Assembly (NCBI GenBank): GCA_023701165.1
Contig: JAMPXL010000083.1
Coordinates: 1-5,767 of the forward strand
Length of the DNA stretch: 5,767 nt
Source of the DNA: Geothrix sp.
GTDB lineage: Bacteria; Acidobacteriota; Holophagae; Holophagales; Holophagaceae
Direction: 5' to 3'
This document shows positions 5,676-5,767 of the stretch, in pieces. The notes below the pieces were generated by a model. The model searched no databases. It was not told the origin of the DNA and saw only the letters and a program-made list of their open reading frames with translations. Each line of letters opens with the position of its first letter. The first letter of the stretch is position 1. Made by a program: the position numbers and the translations under genes.

Positions 5676-5691
5676 GGTCTGTTTTCAAAGT
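5676..5691 (+). mobile_element. Possible insertion-sequence left end
   Basis: GGGTCTGTTTTCAAAG begins directly after the mtnP stop, within CTAG. It resembles the G-rich start with a TGTTTTCAAA core that I associate with terminal inverted repeats of some IS5-family elements, and a TA target would fit that family. The partner end and transposase lie outside the window, so this is a weak call. Confidence 0.25.
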
Positions 5692-5742
5692 GGGGTGTGG
5701 CCGCGCAAGGGGCGCCGCCCAAGCGAGACAAGGAGAACGACG

Positions 5743-5767
5743 ATGGCGATAGCGGCACTATCGGCGA
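5743..5767 (+). CDS. Start of an unidentified gene (runs off window)
   Basis: An ATG is preceded by AAGGAG with a seven-base gap, a strong ribosome site. Eight codons are visible (MAIAALSA). ATA and CTA among them are rare in the GC-rich neighbouring genes, hinting at foreign origin, perhaps a transposase given the possible element end 67 bases upstream. A CGATAG/CTATCG hairpin lies just after the start codon. The product cannot be identified from eight residues. Confidence 0.42.

Overview
The window is GC-rich double-membrane (Gram-negative type) bacterial DNA. The outer membrane is implied by a TonB-dependent receptor. The phylum cannot be fixed from this sequence. An Acidobacteriota (Holophagae-like), deltaproteobacterial or myxobacterial host would fit the composition and the CACAGAG-type repeat, but that is a guess.

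Most of the window, on the minus strand, is one vitamin B12 uptake operon read from right to left: a cobalamin riboswitch, an outer-membrane receptor (btuB), a periplasmic binding protein (btuF), an inner-membrane permease (btuC) and the ATPase (btuD, cut by the left window edge). The genes are packed tightly. btuB and btuF share one base, and btuF/btuC and btuC/btuD overlap by GTGA, so they are almost certainly co-transcribed and translationally coupled. The receptor would bring B12 across the outer membrane using TonB energy, BtuF would capture it in the periplasm, and BtuCD would pump it inward at the cost of ATP. The riboswitch is well preserved and supplies the substrate assignment that the proteins alone would leave open between B12, haem and siderophores. 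A candidate L5-L13 kissing loop and an anti-Shine-Dalgarno hairpin can be drawn in its leader.

The most unusual feature is a 135-bp inverted-repeat element made of CACAGAG-type units. It lies inside the 5' end of btuF, between a well-placed ATG with its own ribosome site and the hydrophobic core of the signal peptide. It is exactly 45 codons long and contains no stop in the btuF frame. Removing it on paper joins an RR-containing n-region directly to the hydrophobic core and gives a textbook Sec signal peptide. The element therefore looks like an in-frame insertion that the gene has tolerated.

On the plus strand, divergent from the operon, is a complete S-methyl-5'-thioadenosine phosphorylase gene (mtnP). 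It may be transcribed without a leader. Immediately after its stop codon the sequence character changes: there is a possible insertion-sequence end, then the start of another reading frame that runs off the window. Only 60 bp separate the mtnP start codon from the riboswitch, so both promoters must be compressed there or lie inside mtnP.
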